DNA of 64,000 bases, taken from NCBI RefSeq assembly GCF_014199915.1, contig NZ_JACHOO010000002.1, forward strand, positions 598,756 to 662,755, written 5' to 3'. How positions within the stretch are numbered: the stretch's first letter is position 1; the number at the start of each line of letters is the position of its first letter. This document shows, piece by piece, positions 1 through 7,959 of the stretch. The translations under genes and the position numbers were made by a program. The notes under the pieces are model-generated. The model had not been told where the DNA came from and did no database searches. It saw only the letters and a list, made by a program, of their open reading frames with translations. This stretch comes from Prosthecomicrobium pneumaticum (GTDB lineage: Bacteria; Pseudomonadota; Alphaproteobacteria; Rhizobiales; Kaistiaceae).

Positions 1-16
1 GCGCGCCCTCAGCATC

Positions 17-28
17 GGAATGCATTCC
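17..28. promoter_or_regulatory. 12-bp perfect palindrome at the window edge
   Basis: GGAATGCATTCC is a perfect palindrome just beyond the stop of the phosphodiesterase gene. It may be an operator for a gene outside the window or chance; nothing ties it to a named regulator. Confidence 0.25.
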
Positions 29-34
29 TGATTG

Positions 35-832
35 TTAGGCGGGTAGCGGGTCCCGGGCAACAGCGGTCGCGTCGAGCCGCACCGGAAAGTCGTGGAAGTG
101 TACCACCACACCCGCGGCATCGATCAGGATCACCGCATAGGCCGGCGGCTCCTCGATCGTCGCACCCTGCCCGGTGGTGAAATCGAAGCTCGACTGATGG
201 TTGGTACCGCGCAGCGCCGAGAAGGTCAGCCCCTGCCAGCTGCCGGTCACGGGGCGGTGGACATGACCGGCGAAAACGTGGCGGACGTCGCCGTGGCGGC
301 GGCAGGCGGCGAGGAACGCCTGATCGTCGAGGAGCCGGACGGCGTCGAGCACCGGCATGTGCAGCCGGAAGGGCGGGTGGTGCAGGAAGATGTAGACCGG
401 CCGGCCGGCGGCCTCCGCGAGGCGCGCGTCGAGCCAGGCGAGCCGGTCATCGCAGAGCCGGCCGGGCACGGCCCCCTGATCGAGCGTGTCGAGAAGGATC
501 AGCCTTCCCTCCCCGGTGTCGACAACGGTCTGGACGAAGCCGTGCTCCACCGGCACTTCCGGGAAGACGGCTCGAAAGGCCGCGCGGTCGTCGTGATTGC
601 CGAGCATCAGTCGGACGGGAACCGGAAACCGCGCCAGCCGGTCGCGCAGCGCTTCATAGGCGGCCGGCGCGCCCGCATCGGCGAGATCGCCCGAGAACAC
701 GACGAGCGCGGCGTCGCCGTGATGGGCGGCGATATCGGCGAGCGCCGCATCGAGCCGGCCGAGCGGATCGAGCCCGTGCAGGCGTTCGCCGGGCGCGACG
801 AGATGGAGGTCGGTGACCTGGATGATCTTCAT
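35..832 (-). CDS. calcineurin-like phosphodiesterase (GpdQ/CpdA type)
   Basis: A 265-aa cytoplasmic metallophosphoesterase. All dinuclear metal motifs are visible: D8-x-H10, G48-D49, the G78-N79-H80-D81 block, H151-H152 and G189-H190-x-H192. This arrangement is typical of the class III cyclic-nucleotide phosphodiesterase / GpdQ glycerophosphodiesterase group. It is the last gene of a minus-strand run lacI - inositol-phosphatase - phosphodiesterase, divergent from an ABC importer that ends with a glycerophosphodiesterase. I therefore infer action on an imported phosphodiester rather than on cAMP, but the sequence alone does not exclude cAMP. No signal peptide is seen. Confidence 0.85.
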   Translation of the reverse strand: MKIIQVTDLHLVAPGERLHGLDPLGRLDAALADIAAHHGDAALVVFSGDLADAGAPAAYEALRDRLARFPVPVRLMLGNHDDRAAFRAVFPEVPVEHGFVQTVVDTGEGRLILLDTLDQGAVPGRLCDDRLAWLDARLAEAAGRPVYIFLHHPPFRLHMPVLDAVRLLDDQAFLAACRRHGDVRHVFAGHVHRPVTGSWQGLTFSALRGTNHQSSFDFTTGQGATIEEPPAYAVILIDAAGVVVHFHDFPVRLDATAVARDPLPA

Positions 833-907
833 GGCCGTCGTCCGGTTCGCGAGGGAAATCGGACGACGGCGTAGCGGGAGAAGACTGCGGCCGCGTGACG
901 GCTGCGG

Positions 908-1723
908 TCAGAAGAAGCGCTCGACCCCCGCCGCCTCGACGAGCGCCGCGAGCTCCCCGCGGATCTGCGGCGCGCCGGCGGCGATGCGATTGCCATTGAG
1001 GATGCCGTCGCCGGCGAGGAAATCATTCTGCCAGCCGCCCGCCTCGCGGATCAGGCAGAGGCCGGCGGCGCAGTCCCAGGAATTCATGTGGTGCTCGAAA
1101 TAGCCGACGAGGCGGCCGGCGGCGACATAGGCGAGCATCAGCGCGCCGGAGGCGTTGCGGTAGAACATGCCGCCCGATGCGAGCAGCACCTCGACGAAGC
1201 GCGCCACATCGGCGGCCGGGATGCGATGGTTGCAGCCATAGCCGAGCAGGCCCTCGCCGAGCCCGCGCTTCGGCTCCACCCGCATCGGCGCGCCGTTCAA
1301 CGTCGCGCCGAGCCCGTCGGCGGAGGAGAACATCTCCTCCGAGGTCGGCTTGTAGATCACTCCGACGACCGGTCGCGCCTCTTCCACGACGGCGATCGAG
1401 ACGCACCAGTCCGCCATGCCGGCGAGGAAGGGGCTCGTGCCGTCGATCGGATCGACGATCCACAACGCGCCGGAGGTGCCTTCGGTCAGACCCTCCTCCT
1501 CGCCGAGCACGCCGTCTTGCGGGAAAGCGACCGCGACGCGGGCGCGGATCAGCGCCTCGACGGACCGATCGGCGATGCTGACCACGTCCTGCCCGCCCTT
1601 CTTGAACTCGACGGCGAGGCTCGCCAGCCGCTCGAAATAGGACATGGCGAGAGCGCCGCCCTCGCGGGCGAGTTCCTCGGCGAGACGGTGGCGGGCGGCG
1701 ATATCGGCGGCGGAGAGGGGCAC
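908..1723 (-). CDS. inositol-monophosphatase-family phosphatase
   Basis: A 271-aa Mg-dependent phosphatase of the IMPase/SuhB/CysQ superfamily. The metal-binding E75-E76 sits in GEEEG, the signature D91-P-I-D94-G-T is intact, and the C-terminal W216-D217 motif is present, so the active site looks complete. Family members hydrolyse inositol phosphates, histidinol phosphate, PAP or fructose bisphosphate. The start lies 19 bp after the stop of the LacI regulator gene, and a phosphodiesterase gene follows, so the three are probably cotranscribed. With the divergent importer and glycerophosphodiesterase the best guess is dephosphorylation of an inositol phosphate or similar sugar/polyol phosphate. 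Confidence 0.88.
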   Translation of the reverse strand: MPLSAADIAARHRLAEELAREGGALAMSYFERLASLAVEFKKGGQDVVSIADRSVEALIRARVAVAFPQDGVLGEEEGLTEGTSGALWIVDPIDGTSPFLAGMADWCVSIAVVEEARPVVGVIYKPTSEEMFSSADGLGATLNGAPMRVEPKRGLGEGLLGYGCNHRIPAADVARFVEVLLASGGMFYRNASGALMLAYVAAGRLVGYFEHHMNSWDCAAGLCLIREAGGWQNDFLAGDGILNGNRIAAGAPQIRGELAALVEAAGVERFF

Positions 1724-1742
1724 GAGCGGTCCTCGACGGGGT

Positions 1743-2825
1743 TCAGACGGGAAGCGGGCAGGAGCGACGCGGCACCAGCGGCACCGCGACGCGAATCGTT
1801 ACCGGCGATGATTGCGGGAATTCGCGGCGGCGCTCCAGCAGGCCGATCGCCTCCGCCGCCATGCGCGCCGGATCCTGACGGAACGTGGTGAGCGCGTAGG
1901 ATTCCCAGCCGGCCTCGGGAATGTCGTCGAAGCCGATCACGGCGAGATCGTCGGGCACGCGCAGCCCCCGGCCGCGGACGACATCCATGAAGCCGAGCGC
2001 CATCAGATCGTTGACACAGAACACCGCATCGGGCGCCGGACCGGCATCGAGCATGGCCGCCGCCGCCTCGCGGCCGCCGGCATAGCTGCTCTCGCCGCCG
2101 CGGCCGATCCGGACGGCGAGGCCCCGCTCCTCCGCCGCGGCGCGGAACGCCGTCTCGCGCTCGACGACACTCGGCGTCGCCCGCACCGCGCCGACGAAGC
2201 CGAGGCGACTCCGGCCGAGCGCCGTGAAGAGCGCCACGGCCTGCGCGGCGGCGCCGGCATTGTCGGCGTTGACATGGTCGGAGCCCGGCTCGAACCGGCC
2301 CATCAGGACGAGCGGCTGGCCGTTGCGGCGGGCGAGATCGACCACCGCGGCGGGCGGCGAGCCGGAGAGCACGATCGTCCCCTCGACGCGATAGCCGACG
2401 AGCATCTTCTGCGCCGCGGTGATGTCGGCGGCGCTGCGGCCGGTGTTGACGACGATCGGCGCCCGGTCGCGCAGCACCAGCGCGCGGGTCAGCGCTCCGA
2501 CGAGATGAGCGCGAAAGCCCTCCTCCGGCGCGGTGACGACGAGGCCGATCAGCCGGCTCTTGCGCGACAGGAGGCCCCGCGCGAGGTCGTTCACCTCATA
2601 GCCGAGTTCCTCGGCGGCGCGCACGATCCGGGCGCGCGTCGCCGGGGCGATCGAGGCGCCGGGGGTGAAGGCCCGCGACACGGCGGAGCGGGAGACGCCC
2701 GCCCGCGCCGCGACCGCCTGGGCACTCGGATAGGCCGCCGCCGGCTCCGCGGCGGAGCCCGGCGAGGCGCCCTCGGCCAGTCCGGGGGTGTCCGGTCCCC
2801 CACCCGGACGATCCTCAGCGGCCAT
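1743..2825 (-). CDS. LacI-family transcriptional regulator of the phosphodiester locus
   Basis: A LacI/GalR repressor of 360 aa from the ATG at 2825 (an in-frame upstream start would give 388 aa). An N-terminal low-complexity Ala/Pro/Gly stretch of about 30 residues precedes the helix-turn-helix (AQAVAARAGVSRSAVSRAF), the hinge helix follows, then a periplasmic-binding-protein-like sensor domain ending around the IGFDDIPEA motif. It is divergent from the ABC operon. Two TTGCACA-containing sites lie in the shared intergenic region, one at its own start and one before the binding-protein gene, and are its likely operators. The effector is unknown; a sugar or polyol phosphate would fit the neighbours. 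Confidence 0.88.
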   Translation of the reverse strand: MAAEDRPGGGPDTPGLAEGASPGSAAEPAAAYPSAQAVAARAGVSRSAVSRAFTPGASIAPATRARIVRAAEELGYEVNDLARGLLSRKSRLIGLVVTAPEEGFRAHLVGALTRALVLRDRAPIVVNTGRSAADITAAQKMLVGYRVEGTIVLSGSPPAAVVDLARRNGQPLVLMGRFEPGSDHVNADNAGAAAQAVALFTALGRSRLGFVGAVRATPSVVERETAFRAAAEERGLAVRIGRGGESSYAGGREAAAAMLDAGPAPDAVFCVNDLMALGFMDVVRGRGLRVPDDLAVIGFDDIPEAGWESYALTTFRQDPARMAAEAIGLLERRREFPQSSPVTIRVAVPLVPRRSCPLPV

Positions 2826-2903
2826 CGACCGCACCGCGGGCGGGAACGACGCGAGGGCGTCGCAGCACAGCGTCAGGATCGTCCGGGGGGCCGGGGAAAC
2901 ACA

Positions 2904-2922
2904 TTGCACATAAATTGCACAA
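2904..2922. promoter_or_regulatory. direct repeat of TTGCACA, putative LacI operator (autoregulation)
   Basis: TTGCACA occurs twice with a 4-bp spacer (2904-2910 and 2915-2921), about 80 bp upstream of the chosen regulator start. The half-site is identical to that in the palindrome at 3067-3083, so the same regulator probably binds both. If the longer reading of the regulator gene were true, this repeat would overlap its start codon. Confidence 0.5.
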
Positions 2923-3066
2923 ACTCGCCGGTCCGTCGATCGTCATCCGGCGATCGGTATCCGAACAGCATTACAGAACGATGATGGAGATCTTGCCTGC
3001 CGGGCCAAGGCAGCCGCGAGGTTCGACCGCGTTATCAAGCTGTCATCCGATCCGGGTAGCTATGGA

Positions 3067-3083
3067 TTGCACATAGTGTGCAA
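3067..3083. promoter_or_regulatory. perfect inverted repeat TTGCACA-TAG-TGTGCAA, LacI operator
   Basis: A 7-bp perfect inverted repeat with a 3-bp centre, 28 bp upstream of the binding-protein ATG at 3112. Size and position are typical of a LacI-family operator, and the half-site recurs at the divergent regulator gene. Its first TTG is an artificial start for a longer reading of the binding-protein ORF. Confidence 0.7.
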
Positions 3084-3111
3084 CCACATCCCATTCCGGG
3101 GGACTTCCGAC

Positions 3112-4476
3112 ATGCTCAAACGCCCGCTCCTCCGCGGCGGTCTCGCCGCCGCAGCGCTCGTTGCGGCGCTCGGCGCCGCGCCGGTCGCCTTCGCCAAGGA
3201 CGTCACGGTTTCCGTCTGGGCCGGCGGCACCAGCGAGCCCGACCATTACCGCATCGACGCGATCAAGATCGCCGCCGAACAGCTCGAGCGCGAGGCGCAG
3301 ATCGACGGCGAGGACCTGAAGATCACGGTCGAAGGCCGCGCCTTCAACGGCTGGGACGAGTTCAAGCAGGCCTTCACGCTCGCCGCCCAGTCCGGCACCG
3401 GCCCGAACATCCTCGTCACCGGCCATGAGGACATCGCCACCTGGTCGCAGTCGGGCCTGATCCGGCCGATCGAGAACTATGTCGATTTCGACGCCTGGCC
3501 GCTCTCCGACCTCTACCCCAATCTCGTCGACATCGCCTCGCTGAACGGCACGATCTACGGCGTGCCGCAGGACGCGGAATCGCGCCCCTTCTTCGCCTGG
3601 ATCCCGCATCTGAAGCAGATCGGCTGGAGCGAGGCGCAGATCGCCTCCCTGCCCGAGCGCGTCGCCAATGGCGAATACACGCTCTACGACATGCTCGCCG
3701 ATGCGAAGAAGATGCAGGACGCCGGCGTGGTCGAGCCCGGCTACGGCTTCTACCCGCGCAACTCGAACGGCCCGGACTACTGGCAGTTCTACACCTCCTT
3801 CGGTGGCGAGATCGCCGATCCGGAGACCGGCAAGCTGGTCTTCGATCGCGCCGCGATGCAGCGCACCTACAAGTTCTTCGCCGATGCGGTCGCCATGGGC
3901 GTGACGAAGAAGAACCATATCGGCATGCCGGGCGACCAGTGGTGGCATGAAGTGGCGACCGGCAAGGCCGGCTTCTGGCACGGCGGCACCTGGCACTTCG
4001 CCCGCTACACCGGCAAGGAAGGCAACAAGGACTTCTTCGGCACCACCCAGTTCTCGCTGATCCCGGCGGGCGACAAGGGCATCGGCCGCGCCAACACGCT
4101 CACCCATCCGCTCGTCTATCTCGTCACCGCGAAGGGCGACGAAGCGGAGGCGACGATCGCCGCGCGGCTGATCGCCATAGCCTCGGAGCCGCGGATCAAC
4201 GTGCTGCACGCGATCTCCTCGGCCCATCTCGCCATCTCGCAGGCCGAGACGACGATCCCGCTCTACTCCGAGAACCGTTGGGCGGCCGAGGCGACCGAGC
4301 GCCTGCTCGCGACCGCGACGGCGATGCCGAACCACAGCCAGTTCAGCCCCTATTGGGACATCTACTGGAAGGGCCTGCTCGCCACCTGGACCGGCGAGAA
4401 GACGCCGGACCAGGCGGTCGCCGAGGCGGAAGCCGCGGTCAAGGAACAGCTCGGCGACGCGATCATCATCCGCTGA
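3112..4476 (+). CDS. ABC transporter solute-binding protein (family 1), phosphodiester locus
   Basis: A periplasmic binding protein of 454 aa. Residues 1-28 form a Sec signal peptide with a cleavage site after AFA. The rest has the family 1 (MalE/UgpB) pattern, including the GTIYGVPQDAESRPFF segment and a C-terminal helix. The ATG at 3112 is preferred over the upstream TTG because it starts the signal peptide and follows a GGGGGAC ribosome-binding sequence. It heads an operon with two permeases, an ATPase and a tandem glycerophosphodiesterase, and the palindrome at 3067-3083 lies in its promoter region. The ligand is not readable; the downstream enzymes suggest a glycerophosphodiester or inositol phosphate. 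Confidence 0.88.
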   Translation: MLKRPLLRGGLAAAALVAALGAAPVAFAKDVTVSVWAGGTSEPDHYRIDAIKIAAEQLEREAQIDGEDLKITVEGRAFNGWDEFKQAFTLAAQSGTGPNILVTGHEDIATWSQSGLIRPIENYVDFDAWPLSDLYPNLVDIASLNGTIYGVPQDAESRPFFAWIPHLKQIGWSEAQIASLPERVANGEYTLYDMLADAKKMQDAGVVEPGYGFYPRNSNGPDYWQFYTSFGGEIADPETGKLVFDRAAMQRTYKFFADAVAMGVTKKNHIGMPGDQWWHEVATGKAGFWHGGTWHFARYTGKEGNKDFFGTTQFSLIPAGDKGIGRANTLTHPLVYLVTAKGDEAEATIAARLIAIASEPRINVLHAISSAHLAISQAETTIPLYSENRWAAEATERLLATATAMPNHSQFSPYWDIYWKGLLATWTGEKTPDQAVAEAEAAVKEQLGDAIIIR

Positions 4477-4485
4477 GTGGACAGC

Positions 4486-4518
4486 CCCTCTCCCGCCCCT
4501 GCACATGGCGGGGGAGGG
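4486..4518 (+). repeat. short hairpin repeat after the binding-protein gene
   Basis: CCCTCTCCCGC (4486-4496) pairs with GCGGGGGAGGG (4508-4518) with one mismatch. The same left arm recurs at 41648 after another binding-protein gene. It lies between the stop of the binding-protein gene and its permease gene and could stabilise the upstream message. Confidence 0.6.
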
Positions 4519-4556
4519 TTCCGCTTCGGGCCAGGGTGCGGCCTTCACACGAACGG

Positions 4557-4705
4557 CCGTCACCCCGGCCTCCGTGCCGGGGTCCATGATCGTGAGGCGG
4601 GGCGCTGCTCGCGTCCTTGGCCGCGAAGTGGGCCTCGCCGACGGTGCCCATGATCCCGAACCGGAACGGTTATGGATGCCGGCACGGAGGCCGGCACGAC
4701 GAAGG
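4557..4705. repeat. dispersed palindromic element, copy A
   Basis: An element of about 150 bp with inverted ends. The left arm starts GTCACCCCGGCCTCCGTGCC at 4559; the right arm, ending near 4700, reads on the other strand GTCGTGCCGGCCTCCGTGCC. The same ends bound the larger element at 48785-49036. With the preceding hairpin it fills the 296 bp between the binding-protein and permease genes; I see no ORF in it. Confidence 0.7.
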
Positions 4706-4772
4706 TCGTTCTCCGCGTTCAACCATCCGAACCCGCCCATTCCCCCTTTCATCCCCATCCCGAAAGGAAGCC

Positions 4773-6083
4773 ATGTCGTCCTCCGCCCGTCTCGGCCTTC
4801 TGATGCTGGCGCCGGCGGCGATCGTCGTGGCGCTGCTCTTCGTCGCGCCGGCGATCCTGACCGGCGTGTTCTCCTTCACGAGCATGACGACCGCGACCGG
4901 CATCACCGGCGGGGCGTGGCAATTGACGAGCGAGGCGATGGGTCGGCTGCGCTCCGCCGGCCTTGCCGCAGCAACCGTCGACGCACTCGCCGCCGAGCAT
5001 TATCGCATCGACGAGACGACGCTCGCCACGGCGGCGGACGCGGGTGTCGCGGCCGCGACGATCGAGGAGCTGCGCACCCGGCACGGCGGCGAGACCTTCG
5101 ACAACCGGCGCGATTTCGAGCGCTTCCTGAAGGGCCTCGCGGCGAAGCCCGCCAATGTCGCGGCGCTGAAGGCGGCGGTGCCGCCGTTCCGCGTCTCGAT
5201 CGTCAATGTCCGCTATGAGACGGCGGCGGCCTTCGATGCGGCGGTGGCGGGCTCCGGCGTCGCGCTCGATGCCGCAGCCCGCGATCTCGTCGGGCGCGAG
5301 GCCTATACCGGCTGGCGCTGGACGACGGCGAATTACGGGCGGCTCGCCGCCTCGCCCGAGACGCTCGCCCGGCTCGGGCGCACGCTCCTCTACGTCGCCT
5401 CGACCATCCTGTTCTTCAATGTCGGCTTCGCCCTCGTGCTCGCCATCGCCACCTATTACCTGCCGAAGGGGCCGGGTGCCGCGGTGCGCGCCTTCTGGCT
5501 GATCCCGCGCGTGATGCCCGTCGTGCTCTATGTCATGCTGTGGAAATGGCTCGCCTGGGATGGCGGCTTCCTGTCGACCGTGCTCGCCCCGCTCGGCGTC
5601 GCGCCGCGCAACTGGCTGCTCGACAGCCCGGTCAATGCCTGGATCTTCATCGTGCTGATCAACGGCTTCATCGGCGCCTCGATGGGCATGATCATCTTTT
5701 CGAGCGCGATCCGGGCGATCCCGCAGCCGCTCTTCTACGCGAGCGCGGTCGACGGCGCCTCGACGCTGCAGCAGGTCCGGCACGTCATCCTGCCGCAATT
5801 GCGCTGGCCGATCCTCTTCGTCACCTCGTACCAGACGCTGTCCCTGCTCGCCTCCTTCCAGGAGATCCTGCTCGCGACCGATGGCGGACCGGGCTCCTCC
5901 ACCGAGGTCTGGGCGCTCGCCGCCTACAACACCGCGCTCAACAGCTACACCGGCAATCTGCAATACGGCATGGGCGCGACCCTCGCCGTCGTGCTGGTCG
6001 TCGTCGGCATCCTCGTCTCGCTCGCCTATCTGCGGCTCTTCAACTTCGCGGCGCTCGTCGAGCGGCCGCGCATCGAGCAGTGA
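4773..6083 (+). CDS. ABC transporter permease (MalF type) with large extra domain
   Basis: An inner-membrane permease of 436 aa, longer than the usual 290-320 aa. TM1 is at about 7-33; the next membrane segment begins only near residue 204. The 170 residues between are hydrophilic, Ala/Arg/Glu-rich and helical, with helix-hairpin-like ATIEELRTRHG and TVDALAAEHYRID stretches, and should sit on the periplasmic side. The EAA loop (VDGASTLQQVRHVILPQL) is near the C-terminal end. The start at 4773 is supported by AAAGGAAG just upstream; an upstream start at 4617 would read through the repeat element. The next gene follows after 8 bp. The insertion is in a different place from the MalF P2 loop. Confidence 0.87.
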   Translation: MSSSARLGLLMLAPAAIVVALLFVAPAILTGVFSFTSMTTATGITGGAWQLTSEAMGRLRSAGLAAATVDALAAEHYRIDETTLATAADAGVAAATIEELRTRHGGETFDNRRDFERFLKGLAAKPANVAALKAAVPPFRVSIVNVRYETAAAFDAAVAGSGVALDAAARDLVGREAYTGWRWTTANYGRLAASPETLARLGRTLLYVASTILFFNVGFALVLAIATYYLPKGPGAAVRAFWLIPRVMPVVLYVMLWKWLAWDGGFLSTVLAPLGVAPRNWLLDSPVNAWIFIVLINGFIGASMGMIIFSSAIRAIPQPLFYASAVDGASTLQQVRHVILPQLRWPILFVTSYQTLSLLASFQEILLATDGGPGSSTEVWALAAYNTALNSYTGNLQYGMGATLAVVLVVVGILVSLAYLRLFNFAALVERPRIEQ

Positions 6084-6091
6084 GGCCCGCC

Positions 6092-6916
6092 ATGCCGAAC
6101 CGCCTCCGCAGCCTGATGATCCTCGGCCTGATCGGCATCGCGTCGCTGCCGCTCATCGTCATGCTCGCCTTCCTGGTCATCGATTCCTTCAGCGCGAGCC
6201 CGCCCGGGACGCTCATTCCCGACCGATTCACGCTCGAGCACTGGCGCTTCCTGTGGCAGACCCTGCCCGGCCGGCCGAGCATCTGGACCGCGACGGCGAA
6301 CACCTTCCTTTTCGCCGGAGCGACCGGCACGCTGCTCGTCGCGATCTCGTCGACCGCCGGCTACGCGCTCGCCCGCCTCGACCTGCCCTTCCGCGCCTTC
6401 TTCCTCGGCGGCGTGCTCGTCATGCACGCCTTTCCGACGGTGACGCTGATCATCGCCATCTTCCTCGTGCTGCAGGTGACCGGGCTCTACAACACGCTCG
6501 CCGGCGTCGTCCTCGTGAAGACCGCGCTCAACCTGCCGCTCGGCATCTGGCTGATGAAGGGCTTCTACGACACCGTGCCGTGGGAGATCGAGATCGCCGG
6601 TGTGCAGGACGGCGCCAGCCGTTTCACGGTGTGGCGCAAGCTCGTCCTGCCGCAGGTTCGGCCCGGCCTCGCCGCGCTCGGTCTGTTCTCCGTCATCGAT
6701 GGCTGGAACGAGTTCATCCTGCCGCAGGTGCTCGCCCCGCGCAGCGACGTGCAGGTGCTCTCGGTCTATCTCGCCGGCCTGATCTCGGACGATTCCCGCT
6801 TCGATTTCCACCTCTTCAAGGCGGTGGGGCTGTTCTACGTCCTGCCGGTGACGCTCATCTACATGATCTTCCAGAACCGACTGATGTCGATCTACGGCGG
6901 AGGGACGAAGGGCTGA
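6092..6916 (+). CDS. ABC transporter permease (MalG type)
   Basis: A 274-aa inner-membrane permease with about six membrane segments and the EAA loop (AGVQDGASRFTVWRKLVLPQV) that docks the ATPase. It forms the heterodimeric channel with the preceding long permease. Its stop overlaps the ATG of the ATPase gene (TGATG), so the two are translationally coupled. Specificity is not readable; the locus suggests a phosphodiester or polyol phosphate. Confidence 0.9.
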   Translation: MPNRLRSLMILGLIGIASLPLIVMLAFLVIDSFSASPPGTLIPDRFTLEHWRFLWQTLPGRPSIWTATANTFLFAGATGTLLVAISSTAGYALARLDLPFRAFFLGGVLVMHAFPTVTLIIAIFLVLQVTGLYNTLAGVVLVKTALNLPLGIWLMKGFYDTVPWEIEIAGVQDGASRFTVWRKLVLPQVRPGLAALGLFSVIDGWNEFILPQVLAPRSDVQVLSVYLAGLISDDSRFDFHLFKAVGLFYVLPVTLIYMIFQNRLMSIYGGGTKG

Positions 6917-7959
6917 TGCGCATCGAATTGCAGCATTTCTCCAAGCGCTTCGGCGACACCGTCGTCGTCTCCGACATGAACCTCGTCGTCGAAGAGGGCG
7001 AGATGATCGCGCTGCTCGGCCCGTCCGGCTGCGGCAAGACGACGACGCTGTTCGCCATCTCCGGCGTGCACCGGGTCGACGAGGGCCGCATCACCATCGG
7101 CGGCCGCGACGTGACGCGGCTGCCGGCACAGAAGCGCAATGTCGGCGTCGTCTTCCAGTCCTACGCGCTCTATCCGCACATGACGGCGCGCCGCAATATC
7201 GGCTTCCCGCTCGCCATCCGCGGCATGGAGAGGCGCGCCGCCGACAGGGCGATCGACGAGATGGCGGAGCTGCTCGAGATCCGGCCGCTGCTCGAAAGGC
7301 GGCCGGGCGAGCTCTCCGGCGGCCAGCAGCAGCGCGTCGCGCTCGCCCGTGCGCTGGTGCGCCGGCCCGACGTGCTCCTGCTCGACGAGCCGCTCGCCAA
7401 TCTCGACGCCCGGCTGCGGCTCGACATGCGCGGCGAGATCCGCCGCATCCAGCGCGAGACGCACACCACGGCCATCCTCGTCACCCACGATCAGGTCGAG
7501 GCGATGTCGATGTGCGACCGCATCGCCATCATGGACCGCGGCCGCGTCGTCCAGATCGCCGCACCGGCGGAGATGTACGAGCGGCCGGCGAGCCGCTTCG
7601 TCGCGAGCTTCCTCGGCAGCCCGCCGATCGCCTATCTGCCGGCCGCCGCGACCGAGGGCGGGCTGCGGGTCGGCGACGCGCTGGTGCCCTGGGCGGGCAC
7701 CGCTCCGCGGGATACCCCGCTCTCGATCGGCGTCCGGCCGGAGGATTTCGGGCCGGACGGCCCGATCCGGCTCGCCGGCACCGTCGCGGCGGTGGAGAGC
7801 CATGGCCGGGAAATGCTCTATGCGGTCGATCTCGCGCTCGGCGCGCGTCTGCGGGCGATCCAACCCGGCATCGCGCGCGCACGGATCGGCGAGGCCGTCG
7901 CCTGGGGCTTCGACCCCGCTCGGATGCTCGTCTTCGACGGCGAGGGGAGGCGCCTGTGA
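6916..7959 (+). CDS. ABC transporter ATPase (MalK/UgpC type)
   Basis: A 347-aa ATPase. Walker A GPSGCGKT is at 35-42, the Q-loop near residue 81, signature LSGGQ at 133-137, Walker B VLLLDEP at 153-159 and the switch His at 191. A C-terminal TOBE-like domain with the VRPEDF segment follows, as in carbohydrate importers of the MalK family. It powers the two permeases just upstream. The GTG of the next gene overlaps its stop codon, so the glycerophosphodiesterase belongs to the same transcript. Confidence 0.93.
   Translation: MRIELQHFSKRFGDTVVVSDMNLVVEEGEMIALLGPSGCGKTTTLFAISGVHRVDEGRITIGGRDVTRLPAQKRNVGVVFQSYALYPHMTARRNIGFPLAIRGMERRAADRAIDEMAELLEIRPLLERRPGELSGGQQQRVALARALVRRPDVLLLDEPLANLDARLRLDMRGEIRRIQRETHTTAILVTHDQVEAMSMCDRIAIMDRGRVVQIAAPAEMYERPASRFVASFLGSPPIAYLPAAATEGGLRVGDALVPWAGTAPRDTPLSIGVRPEDFGPDGPIRLAGTVAAVESHGREMLYAVDLALGARLRAIQPGIARARIGEAVAWGFDPARMLVFDGEGRRL

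Noticed and set aside
4617-4772. Longer N-terminus for the first permease of the phosphodiester locus
   Set aside because: It would translate the palindromic repeat element; ATG 4773 has a good ribosome-binding site and starts directly before TM1.
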